Shown here piece after piece: positions 57,488-64,000 of a stretch of DNA of 64,000 nucleotides (position 1 is the stretch's first letter; every line of letters begins with the position of its first letter). The position numbers and the translations under genes are program-made. Below the pieces are notes generated by a model. That model worked only from the letters and a program-made list of their open reading frames with translations, searched no databases and was not told the origin of the DNA. The DNA is from Lewinellaceae bacterium (GTDB taxonomy: Bacteria > Bacteroidota > Bacteroidia > Chitinophagales > Saprospiraceae), in contig JACJXX010000001.1 in the NCBI GenBank assembly GCA_020636435.1, positions 1,426,001-1,490,000 of the forward strand, given 5' to 3'.

Positions 57488-58780
57488 ATGTACGAAGCAC
57501 TAAAAAGCAAAGAAAAAATCATCTCCGTTACCGGCCTCGGTTACGTGGGGCTGCCCCTGGCGCTGGCCTTTGCCGGCCGTTTCCGGGTAATCGGCTTCGA
57601 CATCAACCCCGGGCGGGTAGAGATGATGAAGCAGGGCGCCGACCCTTCCGACGAGCTGGAAAGCAGCGCGTTTGAAGGCAAAGACATCCGTTTTACGTCC
57701 GATCCCGAAGTGCTGAAGGAGGCCCATTTTCACGTAGTGGCCGTGCCCACGCCGGTCGATGAGCACAAGGTACCCAACCTTAGGCCGGTGCTGAGTGCGT
57801 CTAAAGCAATAGGGCGGGCGTTGAAGAAGGGCGACTACGTCATTTTCGAGTCGACGGTCTACCCGGGCTGCACCGAGGAAGACTGCCTGCCCATACTGGA
57901 GGAGGAGTCGGGGCTGAAGCTGGGCGAGGATTTCAAGCTGGGCTACTCGCCCGAGCGCATCAACCCCGGCGACAAGGAGCGGACCATCGAGAAAATCCTG
58001 AAGATCGTCTCCGGCAGCGACGAACAGGCCCTGGAGGAAATCGCCCAAACCTACGGCGCCGTCATCACTGCCGGCATCTACCGGGCGCCCTCCATCAAGG
58101 TGGCGGAAGCCGCCAAGGTCATTGAAAACGCCCAGCGCGACCTGAACATCTCCTTCGTCAACGAGCTGGCCATCATTTTCGACCGGCTCGGCATCGACAC
58201 CCAGGAGGTCATCGAGGCGGCTGCCACCAAGTGGAACTTCCTGAAGTTCACCCCGGGCCTGGTCGGCGGGCACTGCATCGGCGTCGACCCCTACTACCTG
58301 ACCCACAAGGCCAAGCAGATGGGGTACGACCCGCAGGTCATCCTCAGCGGGCGGCGCATCAACGACGGCATGCCTGCCTTCATCGCCAAGCGGCTCGTGA
58401 AGATGCTCATTCAAAAGGGCAAAAACCCCAGCAACACCAAGGTGCTGCTCATGGGCATGACCTTCAAGGAAAATGTGGCGGACATCCGCAACTCTAAAGT
58501 GGCGGACCTGGCCAAGGAGCTGATGCAGTTTTCGGTAAACGTCCACATCACCGACCCTTTCGCCTCTCCCAACGAGGTGGCCAGAGAATACAACCTGACC
58601 ATCGTGGACAACATCAGCGGCGACTACGACGCCGTCGTCGTGGCCGTGAACCACGAAGAATACAAAAAACTGGACCTGAACTATTTCCGGTCCATAACCA
58701 ACGGCGCTCCCATACTGATGGACATCAAGGGGCTGTACGAACGCCCCAAGGATGATTCCATTGCGTATTGGCGCCTGTAG
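57488..58780 (+). CDS. Nucleotide-sugar dehydrogenase (WbpA/WecC/TviB-like)
   Basis: 430 residues from the ATG at 57488 (MYEALKSKEKIISVTGLGYVGLPLALAF). The frame to 57401 is unsupported. An NAD-dependent four-electron oxidation converts a UDP-N-acetylhexosamine to the uronic acid. Rossmann motif VTGLGYVGLPLALAF, FESTVYPGCTEE, YSPERINPGD and catalytic Cys263 in GGHCIGVDPYY are present. It is the right branch for UDP-GlcNAc or UDP-ManNAc rather than UDP-Glc. With the WbpE- and WbpD-like enzymes it could make UDP-diacetamido-uronic acid, but no WbpB-type 3-dehydrogenase is seen in the window. Confidence 0.92.
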   Translation: MYEALKSKEKIISVTGLGYVGLPLALAFAGRFRVIGFDINPGRVEMMKQGADPSDELESSAFEGKDIRFTSDPEVLKEAHFHVVAVPTPVDEHKVPNLRPVLSASKAIGRALKKGDYVIFESTVYPGCTEEDCLPILEEESGLKLGEDFKLGYSPERINPGDKERTIEKILKIVSGSDEQALEEIAQTYGAVITAGIYRAPSIKVAEAAKVIENAQRDLNISFVNELAIIFDRLGIDTQEVIEAAATKWNFLKFTPGLVGGHCIGVDPYYLTHKAKQMGYDPQVILSGRRINDGMPAFIAKRLVKMLIQKGKNPSNTKVLLMGMTFKENVADIRNSKVADLAKELMQFSVNVHITDPFASPNEVAREYNLTIVDNISGDYDAVVVAVNHEEYKKLDLNYFRSITNGAPILMDIKGLYERPKDDSIAYWRL

Positions 58781-59062
58781 GAATGCAAAAATGGGCAACC
58801 AGTCTAAGGCTGGAAAAGTTCAAGGTTCGATTGTTCGGGGTTCGAAGTATGGGCCAGGCTTAGCCATCCATTGGCTCCCAATAGTGTCCAACTTTAGACG
58901 GATAGCCCAAAAATGCATTCCGGTTATTGGCTATTGCCTGGCCAAGAAGAAGTTATTAGTTACCAGCCGGGCTCTATGTGGTCATAACAAATAACGAATA
59001 ACGAATAACCAAATAACTCAATCTGCCTTTGCAAGGCAGGCATAAACCAAAACCGATCTGTA
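58781..59062. other. 282-bp intergenic gap
   Basis: No gene is supported. It includes GTTCGATTGTTCGGGGTTCG (a degenerate octamer remnant at about 58823) and the recurring phrase TTAGACGGATAGCC at 58893. Confidence 0.4.
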
Positions 59063-59650
59063 ATGAGTACGACCGCCCTCCAGTACGAAAACCACCTCGA
59101 CACCAGCGAGGCCCGCTGGTTCGCCGTATACGCGCGCTACAAGCGGGAAAAGGTAGTGGCCCAGCGCCTGCAGGAGAAAGGCATAGAATGCTACCTGCCC
59201 CTGCAGCGGCTCACCCGCTATTACACCCGCAAGGTCAAGCAGGTGGAGCTGCCGCTGATCAGCGGCTACCTGTTCACCAAGATCACCAAAAAGGAATACG
59301 TGCCCGTGCTGGAAACCCAGGACGTGGTGCAGTTCGTCCGTTTCTCGCGCAACCTCATCTCCATTCCCGAACCGGAGATCGACATCATCCGGCGGGTAGT
59401 GGGCGAAGATATCGAAATAGAAGTAGAGGCCAGCAGCTTCCGCCCCGGCGACGCCGTGGAGATCATCGGCGGCCAACTGACCGGCCTGAAAGGCATTCTG
59501 ATGGAACGCCGCAGCGACAAAAATTTTGTCATCGAGCTGGATAGCCTCGGCTATTCCCTGCTCATGCAGGTCGACCCGGCCCTGCTGCGGCGCATTAAGC
59601 CGGGAGCGGCGCCTTCTTCGGATGGGAAGGGGGCGTTTGAGCGGTATTAA
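59063..59650 (+). CDS. NusG-like antiterminator of the UpxY/RfaH type
   Basis: 195 residues. The NGN domain starts EARWFAVYARYKREKVVAQRLQEKGIECYLP and continues to LISGYLFTKIT. The C-terminal KOW domain is FRPGDAVEIIGGQLTGLKGILME. Standing inside a polysaccharide locus, it is of the specialised UpxY/RfaH type that promotes read-through of long operons. It lies just upstream of ugd and the IS110 element. Residues before SEARWFAV are extra and may be leader. Confidence 0.88.
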   Translation: MSTTALQYENHLDTSEARWFAVYARYKREKVVAQRLQEKGIECYLPLQRLTRYYTRKVKQVELPLISGYLFTKITKKEYVPVLETQDVVQFVRFSRNLISIPEPEIDIIRRVVGEDIEIEVEASSFRPGDAVEIIGGQLTGLKGILMERRSDKNFVIELDSLGYSLLMQVDPALLRRIKPGAAPSSDGKGAFERY

Positions 59651-60083
59651 ATTAGGATTCATCCCCTAGTTAGGATAGAACACGGATGACGCAGATTGAG
59701 CGGATCTACACGGATTGGCTAATGCTAACGGCAATCTTCGAAAGCCATGGGTGGCGTGTCCGTATTCCATTTCATCAAGTTCGGGATGACTTATGTTTTG
59801 CAATAAGGCTGCCCCCCCTTGGGGAGGCGTAATGACGAGAAAACCACGCATAGCACCATCGGAAGACAAGCCCCTGCGACTTATCTGAGGCGAAGCCGTA
59901 TCAAAACGCCAAAAACAAGCCCGGAAAAGATTTAAAGCCGGTGTAACATTCAGTTAATATCTCCGTAACATCATAGGAAAATAAAAATATTTACTTTAGC
60001 CTGAACCGGCAAAGAATCATTATAGCGCTATAGCAACAAACCTAATTCTAAACACACCGAAAGGATTTTAAACACAAGTAAAG
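59651..60083. other. 433-bp leader region of ugd
   Basis: No gene is supported. It has an ACACGGATGACGCAGATTGAGCGGAT-type dispersed phrase at about 59681 and an AT-rich stretch at 59950-60080 that should contain the ugd promoter (possible -7 box TACTTTAG at about 59992). Confidence 0.4.
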
Positions 60084-61418
60084 ATGAACATAGCAGTCAT
60101 AGGCACCGGTTACGTGGGCCTGGTAACAGGCACTTGTTTTGCCGAAACGGGCAACAACGTCATCTGTGTCGACATCGACGAAGCAAAAGTCAAGAAGCTG
60201 AAGAACGGCATTCTGCCGATCTACGAGCCCGGGCTGGAGTTGCTCTTTGAGCGCAACTCCCGGCAGGGGCGCCTTACCTTCACTACCAACCTGGCCAAAG
60301 GCATCAAGGATGCGGAGATCATCTTCCTGGCCCTGCCTACGCCTCCGGGCGGCGACGGCTCCGCCGACCTGTCGTTCGTGCTGGGCGTGGCCAAGGAATT
60401 GTCCTTCCTCATCGAAGACTATAAAGTTATTGTAGACAAGAGCACCGTTCCGGTAGGGACGGCAGAGAAGGTGCACGCCATCCTGGCGCAAAACCTGGAA
60501 GAGGAGCTGTTCGACGTCGTTTCCAACCCCGAATTCCTGCGGGAAGGAGTGGCGGTCGACGACTTTATGAAGCCCGACCGCGTCGTGATCGGCACCAGTT
60601 CCAAGCGCGCTCAGGACACGATGCGCCAGCTGTACGAGCCGTTCGTCCGCCAGGGCAACCCCATCTATTTTATGGATGAGCGTTCGGCGGAGATGACCAA
60701 GTATGCGGCCAACTCCTACCTGGCCACCCGTATTTCCTTTATGAACGAGATCGCCAACCTCTGCGAGATCGTCGGCGCCGACGTCGACATGGTCCGCCTC
60801 GGCATGGGCTCCGACACGCGCATCGGCAAGCGCTTCCTCTTCCCCGGCGTGGGCTACGGCGGAAGCTGCTTTCCCAAAGACGTGCAGGCCCTGGCCCTTA
60901 CCGCCCGGCAGAATGGTTACGATTTTCAAATCCTCAATTCTGTTATGAACGTGAACACCAAGCAAAAGCAAATACTGGCGGATAAGATCATCAACTACTT
61001 TGATGGCAACATCGCCGGCAAGGCCATCGCCATCTGGGGACTGGCCTTCAAACCCAATACGGACGACATCCGCGAGGCGCCTGCCCTGGCCATCATCGAC
61101 CAGTTGCTCGAAGCCGGCGCTAAGATCAAGGCCTTCGACCCCGAAGCCATGGACAACGTCAAGGCCCTCTACGACGGCCGCATAGAATTCGCCGACGACC
61201 AGTACGAGGCCCTCATCGGCGCCGACGCCCTGGCCATCGTCACCGAATGGCACGTCTTCCGCAGCCCCAGCTACAAAGTCATGCACCAGCTCCTTTCCAC
61301 CCCCGCCATCTTCGACGGCCGCAACATCTATGACGCCAAGGATATGGCGCGGGAAGGATTCTACTACGACAGCATCGGAAGGAAGAAGGTGGGCGAAGGG
61401 AAGAAAGTGGAGGGGTAG
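60084..61418 (+). CDS. ugd: UDP-glucose 6-dehydrogenase
   Basis: 444 residues; oxidises UDP-glucose to UDP-glucuronate with NAD. MNIAVIGTGYVGLVTGTCFAE (NAD motif), VDKSTVPVGTAEKV, SNPEFLREGVAVDDF, the catalytic Cys262 in GYGGSCFPKD and WGLAFKPNTDDIREAPA are all present. UDP-glucuronate is the substrate of the UXS encoded at 63145, so the two are consecutive steps now separated by an IS110 element. Confidence 0.96.
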   Translation: MNIAVIGTGYVGLVTGTCFAETGNNVICVDIDEAKVKKLKNGILPIYEPGLELLFERNSRQGRLTFTTNLAKGIKDAEIIFLALPTPPGGDGSADLSFVLGVAKELSFLIEDYKVIVDKSTVPVGTAEKVHAILAQNLEEELFDVVSNPEFLREGVAVDDFMKPDRVVIGTSSKRAQDTMRQLYEPFVRQGNPIYFMDERSAEMTKYAANSYLATRISFMNEIANLCEIVGADVDMVRLGMGSDTRIGKRFLFPGVGYGGSCFPKDVQALALTARQNGYDFQILNSVMNVNTKQKQILADKIINYFDGNIAGKAIAIWGLAFKPNTDDIREAPALAIIDQLLEAGAKIKAFDPEAMDNVKALYDGRIEFADDQYEALIGADALAIVTEWHVFRSPSYKVMHQLLSTPAIFDGRNIYDAKDMAREGFYYDSIGRKKVGEGKKVEG

Positions 61419-61422
61419 GGCC

Positions 61423-61684
61423 CATGCGCATCAGGTTTATATTTTAACATAGTGAGCATTATGGCGAAATGGAACGCGGATTAGCGCAGATGCAGCGGAT
61501 TGGCGCAGGTCGGGGAACCAAAACCCCTGCCACTTGGCCAATGCCAGCCCGGATTTTCGCGGATAATGGCCTCTCCGAGGCCGGAACAAGCTCCCCAACC
61601 CGCGAAAACTCGTTGCACCCGCGAAAATCCGCGTTCCATCAAAAGCGCTCAAACCCATCTTAACATACTAACCTGATGCGCATG
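61423..61684. repeat. 262-bp imperfect palindromic element
   Basis: CATGCGCATCAGGTT at 61423 and its complement ending at 61684 form the outer arms, continuing with TTAACAT-like matches. An inner pair TGGAACGCGGATT (61469) and AATCCGCGTTCCA (61628) extends the structure. No ORF. Confidence 0.6.
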
Positions 61685-61804
61685 CCCCCAACCCCCTCTT
61701 ATGCCTAAGGCGGTTCAAGCGGAAGAGGGGGCTTTCCCAGGACTTCGGCGTGAGGCTTCGGCGTGAGATGAACTGTGTTAAAAAGCAAGAAAAAAGGCAA
61801 AAAT
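61685..61804. other. Right-end region of the IS110 element
   Basis: This should hold the short end downstream of the transposase gene, but the exact element boundary cannot be fixed by eye. GACTTCGGCGTGAG at 61742 also occurs at 63046 on the other side of the element. Confidence 0.35.
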
Positions 61805-62803
61805 TTACGCCGCTTTTTCATTTTTAAGATGGTACTCATTATCGAATTTCACCCCTGATTTGACCACCGCAAACATCTGCCGGAGCATCTTATTGCACAC
61901 TGCTAGCATGGCCACTTTGTGGCATTTCCCTTTGCTTCTGAGGCGCTCATACAGCAGTTTGCAGGGCTGGTTGAAGCGCTTGGCTGACCGGGCGCCCATG
62001 TAGAGCAAGGCCCTCAAATTGGGGTCTCCCGTCTTGGAAATGCTGCCTCGTTTTTTAATGCTGGAGCCGGACTCGCACTGGGTGGAACACACGCCGACAA
62101 ACTTGGCCAGCTGCTTGGGGTTGTCAAATTCCCGGAAGCCGTTGGTAGCCACCAACAGGCTCTGGGCGATGGCCGGGCCGACGCCAACTACGGAGGTGGC
62201 CAGAGCGTAGGCCTGGTCAAAACAATCCTCCGAAATGCTCAGGAGGCCCTTTTCAGTATCCTGGATTTGCCGCTTGCACAACGCTAAACTTTCCCTCAGA
62301 GACTCCTGGACATAAGGCAGGGGCTTGACGTGGAACTCGAGGGCGTGCAACTGGTTGGAAATAACTACCTGCTGTTTTTTGAGCTGCTTCAAATACACCC
62401 TCAATTGGGTGATTTCCAGCATCTTGTCGCTTGGTATACGATAGGATTTGGGCTTATTGAACTGCCCGTACAACGCCAGTGCGCAGGCATCTTTGGCGTC
62501 AGTTTTGGTCGTGGATAGCAGTACGCCCTTAATGAAACCGTTGCTCTGTTTAGGATTTAAAACAGAAACAGGAACCTGGTTTTCGCACAGCGCAAAGACA
62601 ACTTTCATGGAGTAATTGCCGGTGGCTTCGAGCACGACATGAGGCTTGGGAAGCTCTTTAACCTTCTGTAGCAGGGCTGCGATCCCGGCATCATTGTTGT
62701 CGAATTTATCGACTTCCCACTGCTCGGGGGCAAGCGGAAAAGCTGTCACCAGGTCGTCTTTGCTGACATCTATACCAATGAAAGTTTTGGGCAACGTGTC
62801 CAT
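61805..62803 (-). CDS. IS110-family transposase (DEDD RuvC-like / serine)
   Basis: 332 residues, full length. The N-terminal RuvC-like DEDD domain has GIDVSKDDLV (D), VVLEATGNYS (E) and TKTDAKDACALA (D, D). The C-terminal Tnp domain has VGVGPAIAQSLLVATNGFREF, FVGVCSTQCESGSS and KKRGSISKTGDPNLRALLYMGA with the conserved Ser region. The protein seems intact. The long non-coding stretch upstream of the gene fits the IS110 group, where the bridge RNA is encoded on the left side. Confidence 0.95.
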   Translation of the reverse strand: MDTLPKTFIGIDVSKDDLVTAFPLAPEQWEVDKFDNNDAGIAALLQKVKELPKPHVVLEATGNYSMKVVFALCENQVPVSVLNPKQSNGFIKGVLLSTTKTDAKDACALALYGQFNKPKSYRIPSDKMLEITQLRVYLKQLKKQQVVISNQLHALEFHVKPLPYVQESLRESLALCKRQIQDTEKGLLSISEDCFDQAYALATSVVGVGPAIAQSLLVATNGFREFDNPKQLAKFVGVCSTQCESGSSIKKRGSISKTGDPNLRALLYMGARSAKRFNQPCKLLYERLRSKGKCHKVAMLAVCNKMLRQMFAVVKSGVKFDNEYHLKNEKAA

Positions 62804-63144
62804 AAAATTTGTACATTTACGAAGTTAAAAAATTTATTTGAGCAAGACATTGGTGCTACTACGATCATCGTAAACGGGCTCGAAGCCTATATAACTGTCC
62901 AGTATGGCATCAATGGTACAAACGGGCGGGTGGCTCAACATCTCACGCGGTGTCTAAGCACCAACTTCGGCTCGGCCTAACCCGCCCGCTGCTCTCTTGG
63001 TAAATATCGTTTTTTATCTTCATTTTTCGTTTTTGCTAAGTTACGACTTCGGCGTGAGCTCAGTCGAACGCTCAGTCGAACGCTGTGCCGCCAGCCAGAG
63101 GATTCTTATAAAGGCTGAGTTTACACCAAAACATACCAAATACT
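62804..63144. other. IS110 left end and UXS leader
   Basis: 341 bp without a gene. It includes the bridge RNA candidate. Beyond about 63040 the sequence is host DNA leading to the UXS gene (GACTTCGGCGTGAG at 63046). Confidence 0.5.
62840..62995 (-). ncRNA. Candidate IS110 bridge RNA
   Basis: Read on the minus strand, upstream of the transposase. A 5' stem of CGGGCGGGT (62980-62988) with ACCCGCCCG (62923-62931) encloses a GGTG...CACC hairpin. Next, CATTGATGC (about 62907-62915) pairs with GCACCAATG (62848-62856), enclosing two small hairpins, GGCTTCGAGCC and ACGATGATCGT. A 5' stem-loop followed by a structured region with internal loops matches the known layout of IS110 bridge RNAs. The guide loops could not be assigned. 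Confidence 0.6.
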
Positions 63145-64000
63145 ATGAGACGCGTCTTGATCACCGGCGCTGCCGGCTTTCTGGGTTCGCACCTGTGCGA
63201 CCGAATGATCCGGGAGGGTTACCACGTCATTGCCATGGACAACCTGCTGACCGGGCATTTGGAGAACATCGAGCACCTCTTCCCGCTGAAGGAATTTGAA
63301 TATTACCACCACGACGTGACCAAGTTCGTGCATGTGGGGGCCAAGCTGGATTACATCCTGCACTTTGCGTCGCCGGCCAGCCCGATCGACTACCTGCAGA
63401 TGCCGATTCAGACCCTGAAGGTGGGCGCCCTGGGCACCCACAACCTGCTGGGGCTGGCCAAGGACCTGGGTGCACGCATCCTGGTGGCTTCCACTTCGGA
63501 GGTGTACGGCGACCCGCTGGTGCACCCGCAGAAGGAGGACTACTGGGGCAACGTCAACCCCGTCGGGCCGCGCGGCGTTTACGACGAGGCCAAGCGCTTC
63601 CTGGAGGCCATTACGATGGCCTACCACAAATTCCATAAAGTAGACACCCGCATCGTGCGCATCTTCAACACCTACGGGCCCCGCATGCGGGTCAACGACG
63701 GGCGCGCCCTGCCGGCCTTCTTCTCGCAGGCCATCCGCGGCGAAGGGCTGACGGTGTTCGGCGACGGCTCCCAGACGCGGTCCTTCTGCTACGTCGACGA
63801 CCTGGTGGAGGGCATCTACCGCCTGCTGCTGAGCGACTACTCCATGCCGGTCAACATCGGCAACCCGGAGGAGATCACCATCCTGGATTTCGCCCAAGAG
63901 ATCATCGAACTGGTGGGCAACCCCGAGGCGAAGATCGTCTACCGGGACCTGCCCAAAGACGACCCCAAAGTGCGCCAGCCGGACATCAGCCTGGCCCGGA
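63145..64000 (+). CDS. UDP-glucuronate decarboxylase (UDP-xylose synthase), 3' end outside window
   Basis: 285 codons are visible and the frame is open at the window edge; the family is about 310-320 residues. Extended SDR enzyme: NAD motif VLITGAAGFLGSHLCDRM, substrate segment MDNLLTGHLENIEHL, HFASPASPIDYLQMPIQTLK typical of UXS, STSEVYGDP, active-site Tyr/Lys in YDEAKRF, RIFNTYGPRM and FGDGSQTRSFCYVDDL. It converts the UDP-glucuronate made by Ugd to UDP-xylose. The ATG at 63145 directly precedes the NAD motif. Confidence 0.95.
   Translation, partial: MRRVLITGAAGFLGSHLCDRMIREGYHVIAMDNLLTGHLENIEHLFPLKEFEYYHHDVTKFVHVGAKLDYILHFASPASPIDYLQMPIQTLKVGALGTHNLLGLAKDLGARILVASTSEVYGDPLVHPQKEDYWGNVNPVGPRGVYDEAKRFLEAITMAYHKFHKVDTRIVRIFNTYGPRMRVNDGRALPAFFSQAIRGEGLTVFGDGSQTRSFCYVDDLVEGIYRLLLSDYSMPVNIGNPEEITILDFAQEIIELVGNPEAKIVYRDLPKDDPKVRQPDISLAR

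Overview
The window comes from a GC-rich member of the Bacteroidota, most likely of the Saprospiria (Lewinella/Haliscomenobacter-like). The evidence is three T9SS type A sorting domains and one type B (gliding-associated) sorting domain, SprB-like repeat proteins, a CCDC81-type HU/SPOR protein, Bacteroidota-type promoters (TTG, about 19 nt, TAnnTTTG), an UpxY/NusG-like antiterminator in a polysaccharide locus, and almost no Shine-Dalgarno sequences. The assignment is inference; no rRNA or tRNA gene is visible.

Layout. 1-13.9 kb: the start of a secreted beta-rich protein (cut by the window edge), metH, an HU/SPOR membrane protein, a di-heme cytochrome c peroxidase, a PhoX-like T9SS phosphatase, an arsC/arsR pair and a class V aminotransferase. 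14.8-28.7 kb: a helical protein of unknown function, a large cohesin-like/SprB/dockerin-like T9SS protein next to a small secreted dockerin-like protein, metK, an FAH-family hydrolase, trpS, two paralogous small secreted proteins separated by an insertion sequence, ridA, rpmF and its usual DUF177 partner. 29.5-40.8 kb: a 2184-residue T9SS type B repeat protein, an 815-residue type A surface protein, and queA carrying a repeat-derived in-frame insertion. 40.8-50.6 kb: an NtrC-type regulator/histidine kinase pair with a MacA/TolC/MacB-type efflux operon, which has a predicted sigma-54 promoter and an upstream palindrome. 51.6-52.7 kb: a lamin-tail-like T9SS protein. 53.2-64 kb: an exopolysaccharide/O-antigen locus (HTH-nucleotidyltransferase regulator, LhgO-like oxidase, WbpE- and WbpD-like enzymes, two nucleotide-sugar dehydrogenases, UpxY/NusG-like factor, UDP-xylose synthase) interrupted by an IS110 element with a probable bridge RNA.

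The intergenic DNA is unusually rich in structure. There are many arrays of degenerate octanucleotide repeats at gene boundaries, and one such array lies inside queA with its unit order locked to 24 nt. Three copies of a 150-184 bp hairpin element have 14-bp terminal inverted repeats and 8-bp target duplications (IS66-like). A 152-bp palindromic element with 12-bp flanking repeats is itself split by an IS. A second palindrome of the same core is split by a 283-bp element. Several other dispersed palindromes occur. The repeats, the queA insertion, the bridge RNA candidate and the sigma-54 circuit are the most unusual content.
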